This document shows positions 1 to 6,153 of a DNA stretch of 12,448 nt, one piece after another; positions within the stretch are counted from its first letter, which is position 1, and the number at the start of each line of letters is the position of its first letter. Source of the stretch: an uncultured Bacilli bacterium (lineage in GTDB: Bacteria > Bacillota_I > Bacilli_A > RF39 > UBA660). The DNA is taken from contig CAQRXS010000032.1 of assembly GCA_948874605.1 (NCBI GenBank), positions 1 through 12,448 on the forward strand, in the 5' to 3' direction. Below the pieces are notes generated by a model. It ran no database searches. It had not been told where the DNA came from and saw only the letters and a program-made list of their open reading frames with translations. A program made the translations under genes and the position numbers.

Positions 1-304
1 CAGGAACGTTTTCTTTAACATTTCCACCATTATCAGCTAATGCTTTTGCTTCAACAAGTCCTAATCCTGTAATTTCTTTTAATAATTTAATTACAGCAAT
101 TTTGTTTCCTCCAGCATTTTTTAACACTACAGTTTTGTTTGTATCTTCTTCTGCAGCAGCTCCAGCAGCAGGTGCAGCAGCAACTGCAACAGCGCTTGGA
201 TCTACTCCAAATTCTTCTTTCATTGCATCTACTAATTCTTTAACTTCTAGAATAGTCATTTCTTTTAATGAAGCGATAAAATCTTCTGTTTTAATTTTAG
301 CCAT
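1..304 (-). CDS. rplL: Ribosomal protein bL12 (L7/L12), 3' end missing
   Basis: This is the 50S stalk protein that recruits translation GTPases; dimers bind the C-terminal helix of L10. The 101 visible residues comprise the N-terminal dimerisation/L10-binding part (about 1-35), a short Ala/Pro/Gly hinge (about 41-51) and the start of the C-terminal domain, with the typical [17 protein letters not shown] stretch near residues 57-73 and a [12 protein letters not shown] helix near 80-91. The gene runs off the left edge, so roughly 20 residues are missing relative to the usual ~120. The ATG at 302-304 has an AGAAAGGAA ribosome binding site just upstream. It lies 17 nt after rplJ and is surely co-transcribed with it under the L10 leader. 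The identification is secure from sequence and position. Confidence 0.96.
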   Translation of the reverse strand, partial: MAKIKTEDFIASLKEMTILEVKELVDAMKEEFGVDPSAVAVAAAPAAGAAAEEDTNKTVVLKNAGGNKIAVIKLLKEITGLGLVEAKALADNGGNVKENVP

Positions 305-321
305 TTTTAATCATTTCCTTT

Positions 322-816
322 CTAATTTTCTTCTTTTTCCTCTGCATATAAATTTAATGCAATAGATAAATTTCTGACATGCTCCATCATACCAGCAGCA
401 AGCATTGTAAGTAATCCTTCTCTTGATGGAATGGTTGCATATTCATTAATTGTTGCTAAATCAGCAACTGAACCACTGATGATTCCAACTCTTATTTCTA
501 GTTTGTCATGACTCTTAGCAAATTCTGATAGAACTTTAATTGGTTCTAGTAAGTTTTTACCAAAAAGTATAGCATTCGGACCTTCAAGAAATCCATCGAA
601 ACTTAAGTTTAACTCATCTAAGGCTCTTTTTAATAGAGTGTTTTTATAAACTTTTACTGTAGCGTCTGTTTCTCTAAGTTTTTTTCTAAGTTCACTTAAT
701 TCAGAAACAGTTAAACCTTGATATTGAAATAATATTACAGATTCAGAACTTTTAATACTATCAACAATATTAGAAACTACTCCTTTTTTAAGTTCTAGAA
801 CTTTTGTGCTAGCCAT
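322..816 (-). CDS. rplJ: Ribosomal protein uL10
   Basis: Base of the ribosomal stalk: it binds 23S rRNA together with L11 and carries the L7/L12 dimers on its C-terminal helix. The 164-residue length is normal for the family (about 165-175). The N-terminal domain has the expected pattern, including FQYQGLTVSELSELRKKLR (about 30-48), KVYKNTLLKRAL (about 55-66) and a GPNAILFG stretch near 79-86; the last 30 residues form the amphipathic L12-binding helix with an acidic end. The start at 814-816 is fixed by a strong AGGAGG box (821-830). It is preceded by the L10 autoregulatory leader and a perfect-consensus promoter, and followed 17 nt later by rplL, the standard L10-L12 operon. Confidence 0.97.
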   Translation of the reverse strand: MASTKVLELKKGVVSNIVDSIKSSESVILFQYQGLTVSELSELRKKLRETDATVKVYKNTLLKRALDELNLSFDGFLEGPNAILFGKNLLEPIKVLSEFAKSHDKLEIRVGIISGSVADLATINEYATIPSREGLLTMLAAGMMEHVRNLSIALNLYAEEKEEN

Positions 817-840
817 CTAAATATCCTCCTTTGCTTAATC

Positions 841-869
841 AAAAAAGCTCGTTAGACTAGGACGAGCTT
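841..869 (-). terminator. Attenuator hairpin of the L10 leader
   Basis: An 8-bp stem, AAGCTCGT (862-869) with ACGAGCTT (845-852), closes a 9-nt loop and runs into a U tract (841-846). It sits between the L10-binding leader motif and the rplJ ribosome binding site, so it should reduce rplJL transcription when the leader is bound. Confidence 0.85.
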
Positions 870-952
870 AAAATATAAAAGTATTTAAGTGTCCCTCGGC
901 AAGATTATTAAGGTAATATACCCCTTGCTGTCTTTGGTAATTCGCTTTTTCG
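841..952 (-). promoter_or_regulatory. L10 ribosomal-protein leader with attenuator
   Basis: The transcript from the promoter at 959-987 begins near 952 and contains the hallmark elements of the L10 leader of Firmicutes: ACCAAAGACAGCAAGGGG, a small GGUA/UACC hairpin, and CUUGCCGAGGGAC, with GCAAG pairing to CUUGC. It ends in an intrinsic terminator (841-869) just before the rplJ ribosome binding site. In this family L10, or the L10-L12 complex, binds the leader to repress its own operon; the terminator here indicates transcriptional attenuation. The motif match is by eye and was not scored with a covariance model. Confidence 0.88.
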
Positions 953-958
953 ACTTCT

Positions 959-987
959 ATTATAAATGAAACTTTATTAATTGTCAA
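959..987 (-). promoter_or_regulatory. Perfect-consensus sigma-A promoter of rplJ-rplL
   Basis: On the minus strand the sequence is TTGACA (982-987), 17 nt, TATAAT (959-964): both hexamers and the spacer match the housekeeping consensus exactly. The -35 box lies inside the last codons of rplA (Phe-Asp-Asn) and the spacer covers its stop. Predicted start is near 952, at the 5' edge of the L10 leader. This gives rplJL its own strong transcription unit in addition to any read-through from rplKA. Confidence 0.9.
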
Positions 988-1675
988 AAGAATTTTGATC
1001 TACTTTGATTCCAGGACCCATAGTACTTGAAACACTTATAGATGTGATGAATTTTCCTTTTACAGATGCTGGTTTCAATTTCGTAATTGATGAAACTACA
1101 TAAGCTAAGTTTTCTACTAATGCATTTTCTTCAAATGAAACTTTTCCTAAGATTCCATGGATATTTCCATATGAATCTGTTCTGAATTCAATCATACCTT
1201 TGTTAATGTCTTCAATTGCTTTTGCTGGATTTGGTGTTACAGTATTTGTTTTAGGGTTTGGCATTAAACCTTTAGGCCCTAAAATTTTACCAATTTTACC
1301 TAATTCAGGCATCATATCTGGAGTTGCAACTATAACATCAAAATCAAACCAGTTTTCTTTTGCAATTTTTTCAATTAATTCTTTTTCTCCAACGTAAGCA
1401 GCTCCTGCTTTTTTTGCTTCTTCTGCAGCAGCTCCTTTAGCGATAACTAATACACGTTTTGTTTTTCCTGTACCATTAGGTAAAACGAAAGAACCACGTA
1501 ATTGTTGATCAGCTTTTTTTGGGTCAACGTTTAGTTTAATTGCAAAGTCAATAGCGCCGTCAAACTTTGTAATAGAAGTTTCCTTCGCTAAATGTATTGC
1601 TTCTGATGCGCTGTAAGCTTTTGTTTTATCAACATTCTTAGCAGCTTCCACATATTTACGACCAAATTTTTTCAT
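977..1675 (-). CDS. rplA: Ribosomal protein uL1
   Basis: L1 forms the mobile L1 stalk on 23S rRNA helices 76-78 and handles tRNA exit; in many bacteria it also represses its own rplK-rplA mRNA. The 232-residue length matches the family (about 230). Recognisable segments are the N-terminal KKFGRKYVEAAKNVD, the SFVLPNGTGKTKRVLVIAKG stretch (about 62-81), the GPKGLMPNPKTNTVTPN loop (about 133-149) and the C-terminal SVSSTMGPGIKVD (about 214-226). ATG at 1673-1675 is set by AGGAGGGA at 1683-1690. It lies 49 nt after rplK in the same unit. Its last codons carry the -35 box for the downstream rplJ promoter. Confidence 0.97.
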   Translation of the reverse strand: MKKFGRKYVEAAKNVDKTKAYSASEAIHLAKETSITKFDGAIDFAIKLNVDPKKADQQLRGSFVLPNGTGKTKRVLVIAKGAAAEEAKKAGAAYVGEKELIEKIAKENWFDFDVIVATPDMMPELGKIGKILGPKGLMPNPKTNTVTPNPAKAIEDINKGMIEFRTDSYGNIHGILGKVSFEENALVENLAYVVSSITKLKPASVKGKFITSISVSSTMGPGIKVDQNSFDN

Positions 1676-1724
1676 TCTATTTTCCCTCCTAACTGTGGTT
1701 TATTAGCGGACTTTTTCATTATTT

Positions 1725-2312
1725 TTATTCTTCTTCAGAATTTTTTTCTTTTCCGATTACTTCAACTTCTACAGAAACATTTTCTTTTGCAGATGCTTCC
1801 ATTTCAGCTAATTCTTCTTCTCTTTTTTCTCTTTGTGCTTCTTCGATAGCAGCTTCTTTTGCTTGTTCTTTAAGTTCTTCATCATTCATTCCTTCAACAG
1901 CAATTCCCATATTACGTGCAGTACCTTCGATAATCATCATAGCTTCCTCTACAGTATATGCATTTAAATCTGGTAATTTTGTTTCCGCAATAGAACGAAG
2001 TTCATCTTTTGTGATTGTTGCAACAATTTCGTTTGCACCTTTTTTGCTTGCTTTTTGAATTTTTGCAGTTTTCTTAAGTAAGAAAGCAGCAGGTGGAGTT
2101 TTTAATACGAAATCAAAGGAACGATCATCATAAATTGAAATTTCGCATGGAACTACATCTCCCATTTTATCTTTTGTTGCATCATTGAATTTGGAACAAA
2201 AATCTTGGATATTAATACCAGCTGGTCCTAAAACTGTACCAACCGGTGGTGCAGGATTAGCCTTTCCAGCAGGAATTTGTAATTTAATTTTCTTTACGAC
2301 TTCTTTTGCCAC
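1725..2312 (-). CDS. rplK: Ribosomal protein uL11 with acidic C-terminal extension
   Basis: L11 binds the GTPase-associated centre of 23S rRNA and supports factor-dependent GTP hydrolysis. Residues 1-141 are a complete standard L11: [14 protein letters not shown] (12-25), the [15 protein letters not shown] region (29-43), the [10 protein letters not shown] loop (72-81) and the ending [15 protein letters not shown] (127-141), where the family normally stops. The protein continues to residue 195 with about 54 residues dominated by Glu, Lys and Ala, predicted helical and strongly acidic, ending in EEE. The GTG start at 2310-2312 has an AAAGGAGTGA box upstream. It heads the rplK-rplA unit behind an L1-binding-type leader. 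Confidence 0.96.
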   Translation of the reverse strand: MAKEVVKKIKLQIPAGKANPAPPVGTVLGPAGINIQDFCSKFNDATKDKMGDVVPCEISIYDDRSFDFVLKTPPAAFLLKKTAKIQKASKKGANEIVATITKDELRSIAETKLPDLNAYTVEEAMMIIEGTARNMGIAVEGMNDEELKEQAKEAAIEEAQREKREEELAEMEASAKENVSVEVEVIGKEKNSEEE

Positions 2313-2354
2313 GAAAACTCACTCCTTTCTTTGGATTTTTATGATTTTACGTGT

Positions 2355-2393
2355 AAGTGGTATTGGGCAAGTCCGCGTGACTCCCTCCCACTT
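2355..2393 (-). promoter_or_regulatory. rplK leader hairpin mimicking the L1 site of 23S rRNA
   Basis: On the minus strand AAGTGG (2388-2393) pairs with CCACTT (2355-2360). Inside, GGG-AGTC pairs with GACT-(TG)-CCC around a 5-nt ACGCG loop. The strand ends GTGGGAG and AATACCAC resemble the GGUGGGAG...GAAAUACCACC strands of the L1-binding arm of bacterial 23S rRNA. It lies 43 nt before the rplK GTG, where L1 is known to repress L11-L1 operons by binding a rRNA-like structure. The pairing is seen directly; the regulatory role is inference from that system. Confidence 0.72.
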
Positions 2394-2430
2394 AATACAT
2401 TAAAGTATAGAACACTCCAATGCAATATAG

Positions 2431-2459
2431 ATATTAACATAAAAGTTTAAAAAAGACAA
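2431..2459 (-). promoter_or_regulatory. Candidate promoter of rplK-rplA
   Basis: TTGTCT (2454-2459), 17 nt, TAATAT (2431-2436) on the minus strand, four of six matches in each hexamer. Start predicted near 2424, leaving a leader of about 110 nt that contains the L1-site hairpin. It lies in the short region shared with the divergent gene at 2502. Confidence 0.5.
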
Positions 2460-2501
2460 GAATATATTTTTTTATGTTAAAATATAAATAGGTGATACAT
2501 A

Positions 2502-3116
2502 ATGAATAATTCAATTTTTACAGATTTTGATTTAGAACTTAGGGCTTATAAGGCCAAAATTAAAAATTTAATGACACAGCCTAATATTTCAGGTTCTTTA
2601 AGAAATACCTGTCGCATTATTCTAGAATATCCTCATGTTATAAATCAATTAGTTCTTTTTGAAAGGCAAAAAAGAATTAATAAAATTTTAACAGAAATTA
2701 TAAATATTTTAGGAATTGATATGAAAAAAGGTGGAATTATTTTGAAAAATAATCATCTTGCACTTAATTCTATTTTCCAAAGAAATGGAATTTATATTGC
2801 TGAGTATGAACTTTGTTCTTTTCAAACAGTTTCAGACATTCGCCTTTATTTATATAATTTAGCTTCCATTTTTTGTACCCCTTTAGAGCATGTTTACGAA
2901 TCTTGTAATCAGTTTCAGAAAGGGGAAATTGATTTATCAGAATATCTTTGTTTATTATATGAAGCAGGTCTTTCTTTCAATTTTGAAAATTTTGAACTTA
3001 TTTTTGATAGTCCACGCGTTTTTCGCTTTTCTCAATATGTTGAATGTCTTTTGCGAAAAGATTGGAATTTAAAACTTCTAAACAAAAATGAAAAACTATC
3101 TCATTTTCCGAGATAG
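2502..3116 (+). CDS. Hypothetical protein, the only plus-strand gene
   Basis: I do not recognise this 204-residue protein. It has no signal peptide or transmembrane segment, is mostly helical in character, rich in Leu, Ile, Phe, Asn and Lys, and has scattered Cys residues that do not form a metal-binding pattern. The ATG at 2502-2504 has an AGGTGA box 6 nt upstream; a -10-like TAAAAT lies at 2478-2483 without a convincing -35. It sits between rplK and nusG, neighbours that are normally adjacent and co-transcribed, and is transcribed divergently from rplK and convergently with nusG. Its final codons and TAG stop lie within the bidirectional terminator at 3092-3120. Its base composition is like its neighbours, so recent foreign origin is not evident. 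The good ribosome binding site and full-length open frame make it a real gene; the function is unknown. Confidence 0.82.
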   Translation: MNNSIFTDFDLELRAYKAKIKNLMTQPNISGSLRNTCRIILEYPHVINQLVLFERQKRINKILTEIINILGIDMKKGGIILKNNHLALNSIFQRNGIYIAEYELCSFQTVSDIRLYLYNLASIFCTPLEHVYESCNQFQKGEIDLSEYLCLLYEAGLSFNFENFELIFDSPRVFRFSQYVECLLRKDWNLKLLNKNEKLSHFPR

Positions 3117-3120
3117 TTTT
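3092..3120. terminator. Bidirectional terminator between the plus-strand gene and nusG
   Basis: An 11-bp perfect stem, AAAACTATCTC (3092-3102) and GAGATAGTTTT (3110-3120), with a 7-nt loop. It is T-rich on exit in both directions (four T on plus, five on minus). The stem contains the TAG stop of the plus-strand gene and starts immediately past the nusG stop codon, so one hairpin ends both convergent transcripts. Confidence 0.85.
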
Positions 3121-3655
3121 AATTTACCTTATTTACTTGGAATGGCTCAACTTCTACAGAAGTTTCTTGGCCGAATAAATCAATCATAACAATAACTCTG
3201 TTGTTTTCTAAATCAATAGTACTTATAGTACCTTCCATTCCTTTAAATGGACCATCAACAATGGAAACTTTGTCGCTAACTTTTAATTCTGATTCAATAT
3301 CCATTCTACTCATTCCCATATTAACTAAAATGCGGTCAATTTCTTGAGGCTCTAATGGAGTTGGCTTTGCCCCTTTTCCACTGGAACCAATAAATCCTGT
3401 AACACCAGGGGTATTACGAACTATGTACCATGCTTCATCACTCATAATCATTTCAACAAGAACATATCCTGGAAACATTTTTTTCTTTTTTTCTTTTTTT
3501 TCGCCGTCTTTAATTTCAATCTCAGTTGTTTCTGGAACAATAACTCTAAAAATATAATCTTGCATTTCCATTGATTCTGTTCTCATTAAAAGTTTTTCTT
3601 TTACTGCTTCCTCATGTCCCGAATACGTATTTACCACATACCAAAGTTTTTCCAT
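3119..3655 (-). CDS. nusG: Transcription elongation/termination factor NusG
   Basis: NusG binds the RNA polymerase clamp through its NGN domain and modulates pausing and termination and, via KOW, transcription-translation coupling. The 178-residue protein has the NGN start WYVVNTYSGHE (5-15), FPGYVLVEM (61-69) and VRNTPGVTGFIGS (79-91), followed by the KOW domain (about 126-155) with the VDGPFKGMEGTI signature. A Lys-rich stretch (51-59) sits in the usual variable loop. The ATG overlaps the secE stop by one base (TAATG), and a GGGGG box in the secE end serves it. It is closed by the bidirectional terminator at its 3' end instead of running into rplK. Confidence 0.97.
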   Translation of the reverse strand: MEKLWYVVNTYSGHEEAVKEKLLMRTESMEMQDYIFRVIVPETTEIEIKDGEKKEKKKKMFPGYVLVEMIMSDEAWYIVRNTPGVTGFIGSSGKGAKPTPLEPQEIDRILVNMGMSRMDIESELKVSDKVSIVDGPFKGMEGTISTIDLENNRVIVMIDLFGQETSVEVEPFQVNKVN

Positions 3656-3861
3656 TATAATGCCCCCTTAATCCATGATAATAGTGCAGACAATCCTAAA
3701 AAGAATATTGCTAGAAATGCAACGATTGCAATCGTCGCGATTGTGTATTTTGCAACTTCTTTAGAAGAGGGAAATGTTACTTGTTTCATTTCTGTTCTTA
3801 CTTCTTTAAAAAAGCTTGGTTTTCTTGTTTTTTTGGCTTTCTTTTTTTCTTTTTTTGCCAT
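3655..3861 (-). CDS. secE: Preprotein translocase subunit SecE
   Basis: Small essential subunit that clamps SecY in the membrane translocon. The 68 residues comprise a highly basic Lys-rich N-terminus (2-14), the amphipathic segment FFKEVRTEMKQVTFPSSKEV (17-36) with the conserved Lys-x-V-x-x-P motif, and a single transmembrane helix (about 39-62), the normal one-helix Gram-positive form. The ATG at 3859-3861 has AGGTGA a few bases upstream. It is translationally coupled to nusG. No rpmG was found before it, although in Bacillus-type clusters rpmG usually stands between sigH and secE. Confidence 0.96.
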   Translation of the reverse strand: MAKKEKKKAKKTRKPSFFKEVRTEMKQVTFPSSKEVAKYTIATIAIVAFLAIFFLGLSALLSWIKGAL

Positions 3862-3889
3862 TGTTTCACCTCATAATTTTTTTCAAAAT

Positions 3890-3941
3890 AAAAACACCTT
3901 CGTGCTCATGTATATAAATTAACACAGTTCTAGGTGTTTTT
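3890..3941 (-). terminator. Probable terminator between the 222-aa membrane protein and secE
   Basis: Arms AAAAACACCT (3932-3941, minus sense) and AGGTGTTTTT (3890-3899) form a 10-bp stem with a long 32-nt loop, in which GTG and CAC can pair to extend it. The T tract follows on the minus strand. It begins 8 nt after the stop of the upstream gene and ends 28 nt before secE. A weak TTGAAA (3939-3944)/TAATTT (3916-3921) promoter-like pair overlaps it, so secE-nusG may start here independently. The large loop lowers confidence. Confidence 0.55.
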
Positions 3942-3948
3942 CAAGTAT

Positions 3949-4617
3949 TTAATCTATTAATTTTGTAAATTCGCTTATTTTCCATTTGTCGTCTTCAAGT
4001 TCTATAACAAATGCAAATTTATCATCTCTTTGACAAACATTATAATAATTTTCTTCGCAATATTTAATGTTTTCTTTCGCTTCGATTAGAAAATCACTTG
4101 CTCTTAGTAAAATCAGTGTTTCTTCGTTTACTCCTTGAGTTGCAATAGCACTGTTGGTATAAAGGTCTGTAAATAAATCACTTCTAGTTAAATATATTCT
4201 TTCATTCACTAAATCATTCGATGCTATTTCACTCATTTCATCCCAGTATTTTCCAAAAGCGTCCACTGTTAATAATTCTCTTAATTGATTTAAATAGGTT
4301 TCACCAATTACTATATATTTTTCATCGTCCTCTTTTGTATAATTTTTGTCTATTTCACTAATACTATAATACTTGATATCTTTGAAAAAGTTTTGTAAAG
4401 CTTTTCTTTTGGATTCTACTAGTTCACGAATTTGACTTTCTTCCATACTACTTTGATTATTAAATACTTCAGTTATAGGAGGCTCTGTTTGACTTGGATC
4501 ATCTATTACAACATTTTCACTATCATTATGAAATGTTAATATTACTAATAATATTAGAACGAATAGTATTACAGGTATTATAAATAGTAATGCTTTTTCA
4601 ATTTCTTTTTTTTTCAT
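3949..4617 (-). CDS. One-helix extracytoplasmic protein coupled to a sigma factor
   Basis: Not recognised by family. The 222 residues have a short basic cytoplasmic end (1-8), one strong hydrophobic helix (about 9-29) with no lipobox Cys, then an acidic low-complexity linker (about 30-60) and a helical domain with a few Cys residues (about 60-222), so most of it lies outside the cell. The ATG overlaps the TGA of the sigma factor gene by 4 nt (ATGA), and AAAGGAG lies inside that gene, so the two are translationally coupled. Such coupling is often seen for sigma/anti-sigma pairs, but the eight-residue cytoplasmic part is too short for a classical anti-sigma domain, so I do not call it one. An A9 tract follows the start codon. 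It occupies the place rpmG has in Bacillus. Confidence 0.85.
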   Translation of the reverse strand: MKKKEIEKALLFIIPVILFVLILLVILTFHNDSENVVIDDPSQTEPPITEVFNNQSSMEESQIRELVESKRKALQNFFKDIKYYSISEIDKNYTKEDDEKYIVIGETYLNQLRELLTVDAFGKYWDEMSEIASNDLVNERIYLTRSDLFTDLYTNSAIATQGVNEETLILLRASDFLIEAKENIKYCEENYYNVCQRDDKFAFVIELEDDKWKISEFTKLID

Positions 4618-5228
4618 TTTTCTTCTCCTTTTAATAAATCTTTTAATTTCATACGAACTCTTTGCATTGTATTATCAATTTGTTTAGGATTTTTGTCAAG
4701 TAATTTTGCTATTTCATGATAATTTAGTCCTTTTATCATGTAAGTGTATACAGAATATTCTAACTTTGATAAATATTTTTCAACTTTTTTGTTTATTTGT
4801 TTGCAGTTTTCTTCAGCTGTGAATGTTTTGGAAGGGTCTAACCGGTCATCTCCAATAATTTCTTTTAATGGCAGCCCTTGATCAAGATATTCATAATCTA
4901 ATGATAAACTTTCTTGAACGATTTTGTTTTTTTCTGTACTTTGACGCTCGATGACTTTTATTAGTCTACGTTCAATACATAAAGAAATAAATGTTTTTAA
5001 ACTTGCTTCTTTTGTTGCATCATATTTATTGATTGCATCGGTGAATCCAAGATTTGCCTCTTGTATTAAATCATTTAGATCTAACCCTATTTTTAGTGCT
5101 TTACTTTTGTATTTTTTTACAATGCTTTTTATTAATATTGCATATTTTTCATATAAGCTATTTCTTACTTCCTCGTTTGTCTCGCATACCATATCTACTA
5201 AAAATGCATCTTCGTCATTATATTTCAT
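4614..5228 (-). CDS. sigH: SigH-type alternative sigma factor (sigma-70 family)
   Basis: RNA polymerase sigma factor of the small sigma-H type, which in Bacilli drives transition-state, competence or sporulation genes. The 204 residues show region 2 (about 25-100), with the core-binding segment GLDLNDLIQEANLGFTDAIN (48-67) and the DNA-melting/-10 segment near LKTFISLCIERRLIKVI (77-93), and region 4 (about 150-198), where NYHEIAKLLDKNPKQIDN (169-186) is the -35-binding helix-turn-helix followed by TMQRVRMKLK. The KQIDNTMQRVRMKL part closely parallels Bacillus SigH. The position between rlmB and secE-nusG is the conserved sigH site, supporting orthology over other small sigma factors. Its ATG overlaps the rlmB TGA by 4 nt, with GGGAGG inside rlmB. 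No sporulation genes are in view, so its regulon is unknown. Confidence 0.88.
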   Translation of the reverse strand: MKYNDEDAFLVDMVCETNEEVRNSLYEKYAILIKSIVKKYKSKALKIGLDLNDLIQEANLGFTDAINKYDATKEASLKTFISLCIERRLIKVIERQSTEKNKIVQESLSLDYEYLDQGLPLKEIIGDDRLDPSKTFTAEENCKQINKKVEKYLSKLEYSVYTYMIKGLNYHEIAKLLDKNPKQIDNTMQRVRMKLKDLLKGEEK

Positions 5229-5905
5229 GAAAGACCTCCCATTTTGAATATTAAAATGGCTGCTGCAACAGAGGCATTTAAACTATTAACAGTTCCTTTC
5301 ATTGGTATACTAATTATTTCATCACATTTTTTCTTTAATAGTTCACTAATTCCTTTTCCTTCATTTCCTATAATCAAGACTTTCTTTTCGGCGAATTCAG
5401 TTGTCCTCAAATCGCTTCCATGCATATCAGCAGCATAAACAAAGAAAGATTCTTTTTGAAGTTTTTTTACAGTTTCTACTAAGTTTGTTACTTTTACAAT
5501 GGGAATGTGATTTAGTGTTCCAACACTGGTTTTCATAACTGTGTCATTTACTTGTACACTTCGGTCTTTAGGAATTATTATGCCATCTACTCCTGCGGCT
5601 TCCGCTGTTCTTATAATCGCTCCGAAGTTATGAGGATCTTCCAAATGATCTAGTATTATTATAAAATTTCCTTGGATAATATCTTGTAAGTCTTGATATT
5701 TAAACTCCTCTATTTCCATAATAATTCCTTGATGATTTTGTCTAGTCATACGGTCTAAAATAGTATTGTCTGTAAGAATGTAATGAATTTTATTTTTTAA
5801 TAGATAATCGAAAACTTCTTTATCTTTTCTGGTTTTACTTAAATATACTTTTTTTATTGTTTTAGGATTTGTCATAAATAAGACGTTTTTCCCATAAACT
5901 TGCAC
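5225..5905 (-). CDS. rlmB: SpoU-family 23S rRNA 2'-O-ribose methyltransferase RlmB
   Basis: SAM-dependent 2'-O-methylation of a 23S rRNA guanosine (G2251 in E. coli numbering) is the family role. The N-terminal substrate-binding part (about 1-70) leads into the SpoU trefoil-knot domain with motif 1 NFGAIIRTAEAAG (93-105), motif 2 GNEGKGIS (180-187) and motif 3 PMKGTVNSLNASVA (201-214). I chose the GTG at 5903-5905: it has an AGGTGA box at 5910-5915, a promoter just upstream at 5927-5955, and VQVYGKNV is a typical family N-terminus. The frame stays open to 6043, but that extension contains the promoter and a terminator and does not look coding. The 226 residues are slightly shorter than usual. 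It heads the rlmB-sigH-membrane protein chain. In Bacillus, cysS and mrnC precede it; here they do not. Confidence 0.93.
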   Translation of the reverse strand: MQVYGKNVLFMTNPKTIKKVYLSKTRKDKEVFDYLLKNKIHYILTDNTILDRMTRQNHQGIIMEIEEFKYQDLQDIIQGNFIIILDHLEDPHNFGAIIRTAEAAGVDGIIIPKDRSVQVNDTVMKTSVGTLNHIPIVKVTNLVETVKKLQKESFFVYAADMHGSDLRTTEFAEKKVLIIGNEGKGISELLKKKCDEIISIPMKGTVNSLNASVAAAILIFKMGGLS

Positions 5906-5926
5906 GTTATCACCTCGATTGCTTTT

Positions 5927-5955
5927 ATTATACACTAAGAAATTAATGGGTGCAA
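5927..5955 (-). promoter_or_regulatory. Promoter of the rlmB-sigH unit
   Basis: TTGCAC (5950-5955), 17 nt, TATAAT (5927-5932) on the minus strand. The start would be near 5920, leaving a leader of about 15 nt with the AGGTGA box of the rlmB GTG. It lies just downstream of the terminator at 5980-6004, so rlmB is insulated from transcription coming from further upstream. Confidence 0.68.
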
Positions 5956-5979
5956 ATTTAAAATAGCATTGTTTACGAT

Positions 5980-6004
5980 AAAAAAGAAACTGTAAGAAGT
6001 TTCT
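5980..6004 (-). terminator. Terminator of the candidate small RNA
   Basis: AGAAACT (5998-6004) pairs perfectly with AGTTTCT (5985-5991) on the minus strand around a 6-nt loop and exits into five more T (5980-5984). It stands 25 nt before the -35 box of the rlmB promoter, and no coding gene on the minus strand ends between it and the terminator at 6187. Confidence 0.75.
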
Positions 6005-6147
6005 AAAAATCAAATTGAAATGGAATTTCTTGTGTTCTTTCACCAGCTATTATTTTAATATTTGTCTTAAGGAAAACAATGGGCACTACAGATTCTAGAT
6101 TGCTTGTAGAATCGGAATGATTTTTTCATCACTATAAAGCCCAATGC
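5980..6147 (-). ncRNA. Candidate small structured RNA of unknown family
   Basis: A self-contained minus-strand unit of about 165 nt: promoter TTGTAA-18-TATAAT, then from the predicted start a long helix CAUUGGGCUUUAUA (6145-6132 region) with UGUAGUGCCCAUUG (6077-6090), paired except for two U-U mismatches and including two G-U pairs. The helix encloses a short ATGA/TCAT hairpin (6117-6129) and a perfect 7-bp hairpin GAUUCUA/UAGAAUC (6091-6097 with 6107-6113), giving a three-way junction. A less structured tail follows with a GAAAU-UCC-AUUUC hairpin, then an intrinsic terminator. It does not match 6S, SRP, tmRNA or RNase P features I know. It could instead be a riboswitch-like leader of rlmB. 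Confidence 0.55.
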
Positions 6148-6153
6148 ATCTAA

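Noticed and set aside
102..365. Plus-strand open frame opposite rplL/rplJ
   Set aside because: Antisense shadow of the Ala-rich rplL coding sequence; no ribosome binding site and a low-complexity product.
4606..4614. A9 tract after the start codon of the 222-aa protein as a phase-variation switch
   Set aside because: Lys-rich N-termini written with AAA are common in such an AT-rich genome; similar runs occur elsewhere in the window (for example in yihY) and there is no other sign of phase variation.
3949..4617. Calling the sigma-coupled protein an anti-sigma factor
   Set aside because: Only about eight residues precede the membrane helix, so there is no cytoplasmic domain able to hold a sigma factor.
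5906..6043. N-terminal extension of rlmB to a GTG at 6041-6043
   Set aside because: The extension contains a TATAAT promoter and an intrinsic terminator, has no ribosome binding site at its start, and the GTG at 5903-5905 has a strong AGGTGA box and a family-typical N-terminus.
6069..6129. Short minus-strand frame of about 20 codons (MKKSFRFYK…) in the candidate RNA
   Set aside because: No ribosome binding site before its ATG, and it coincides with the paired arms of the three-way junction.
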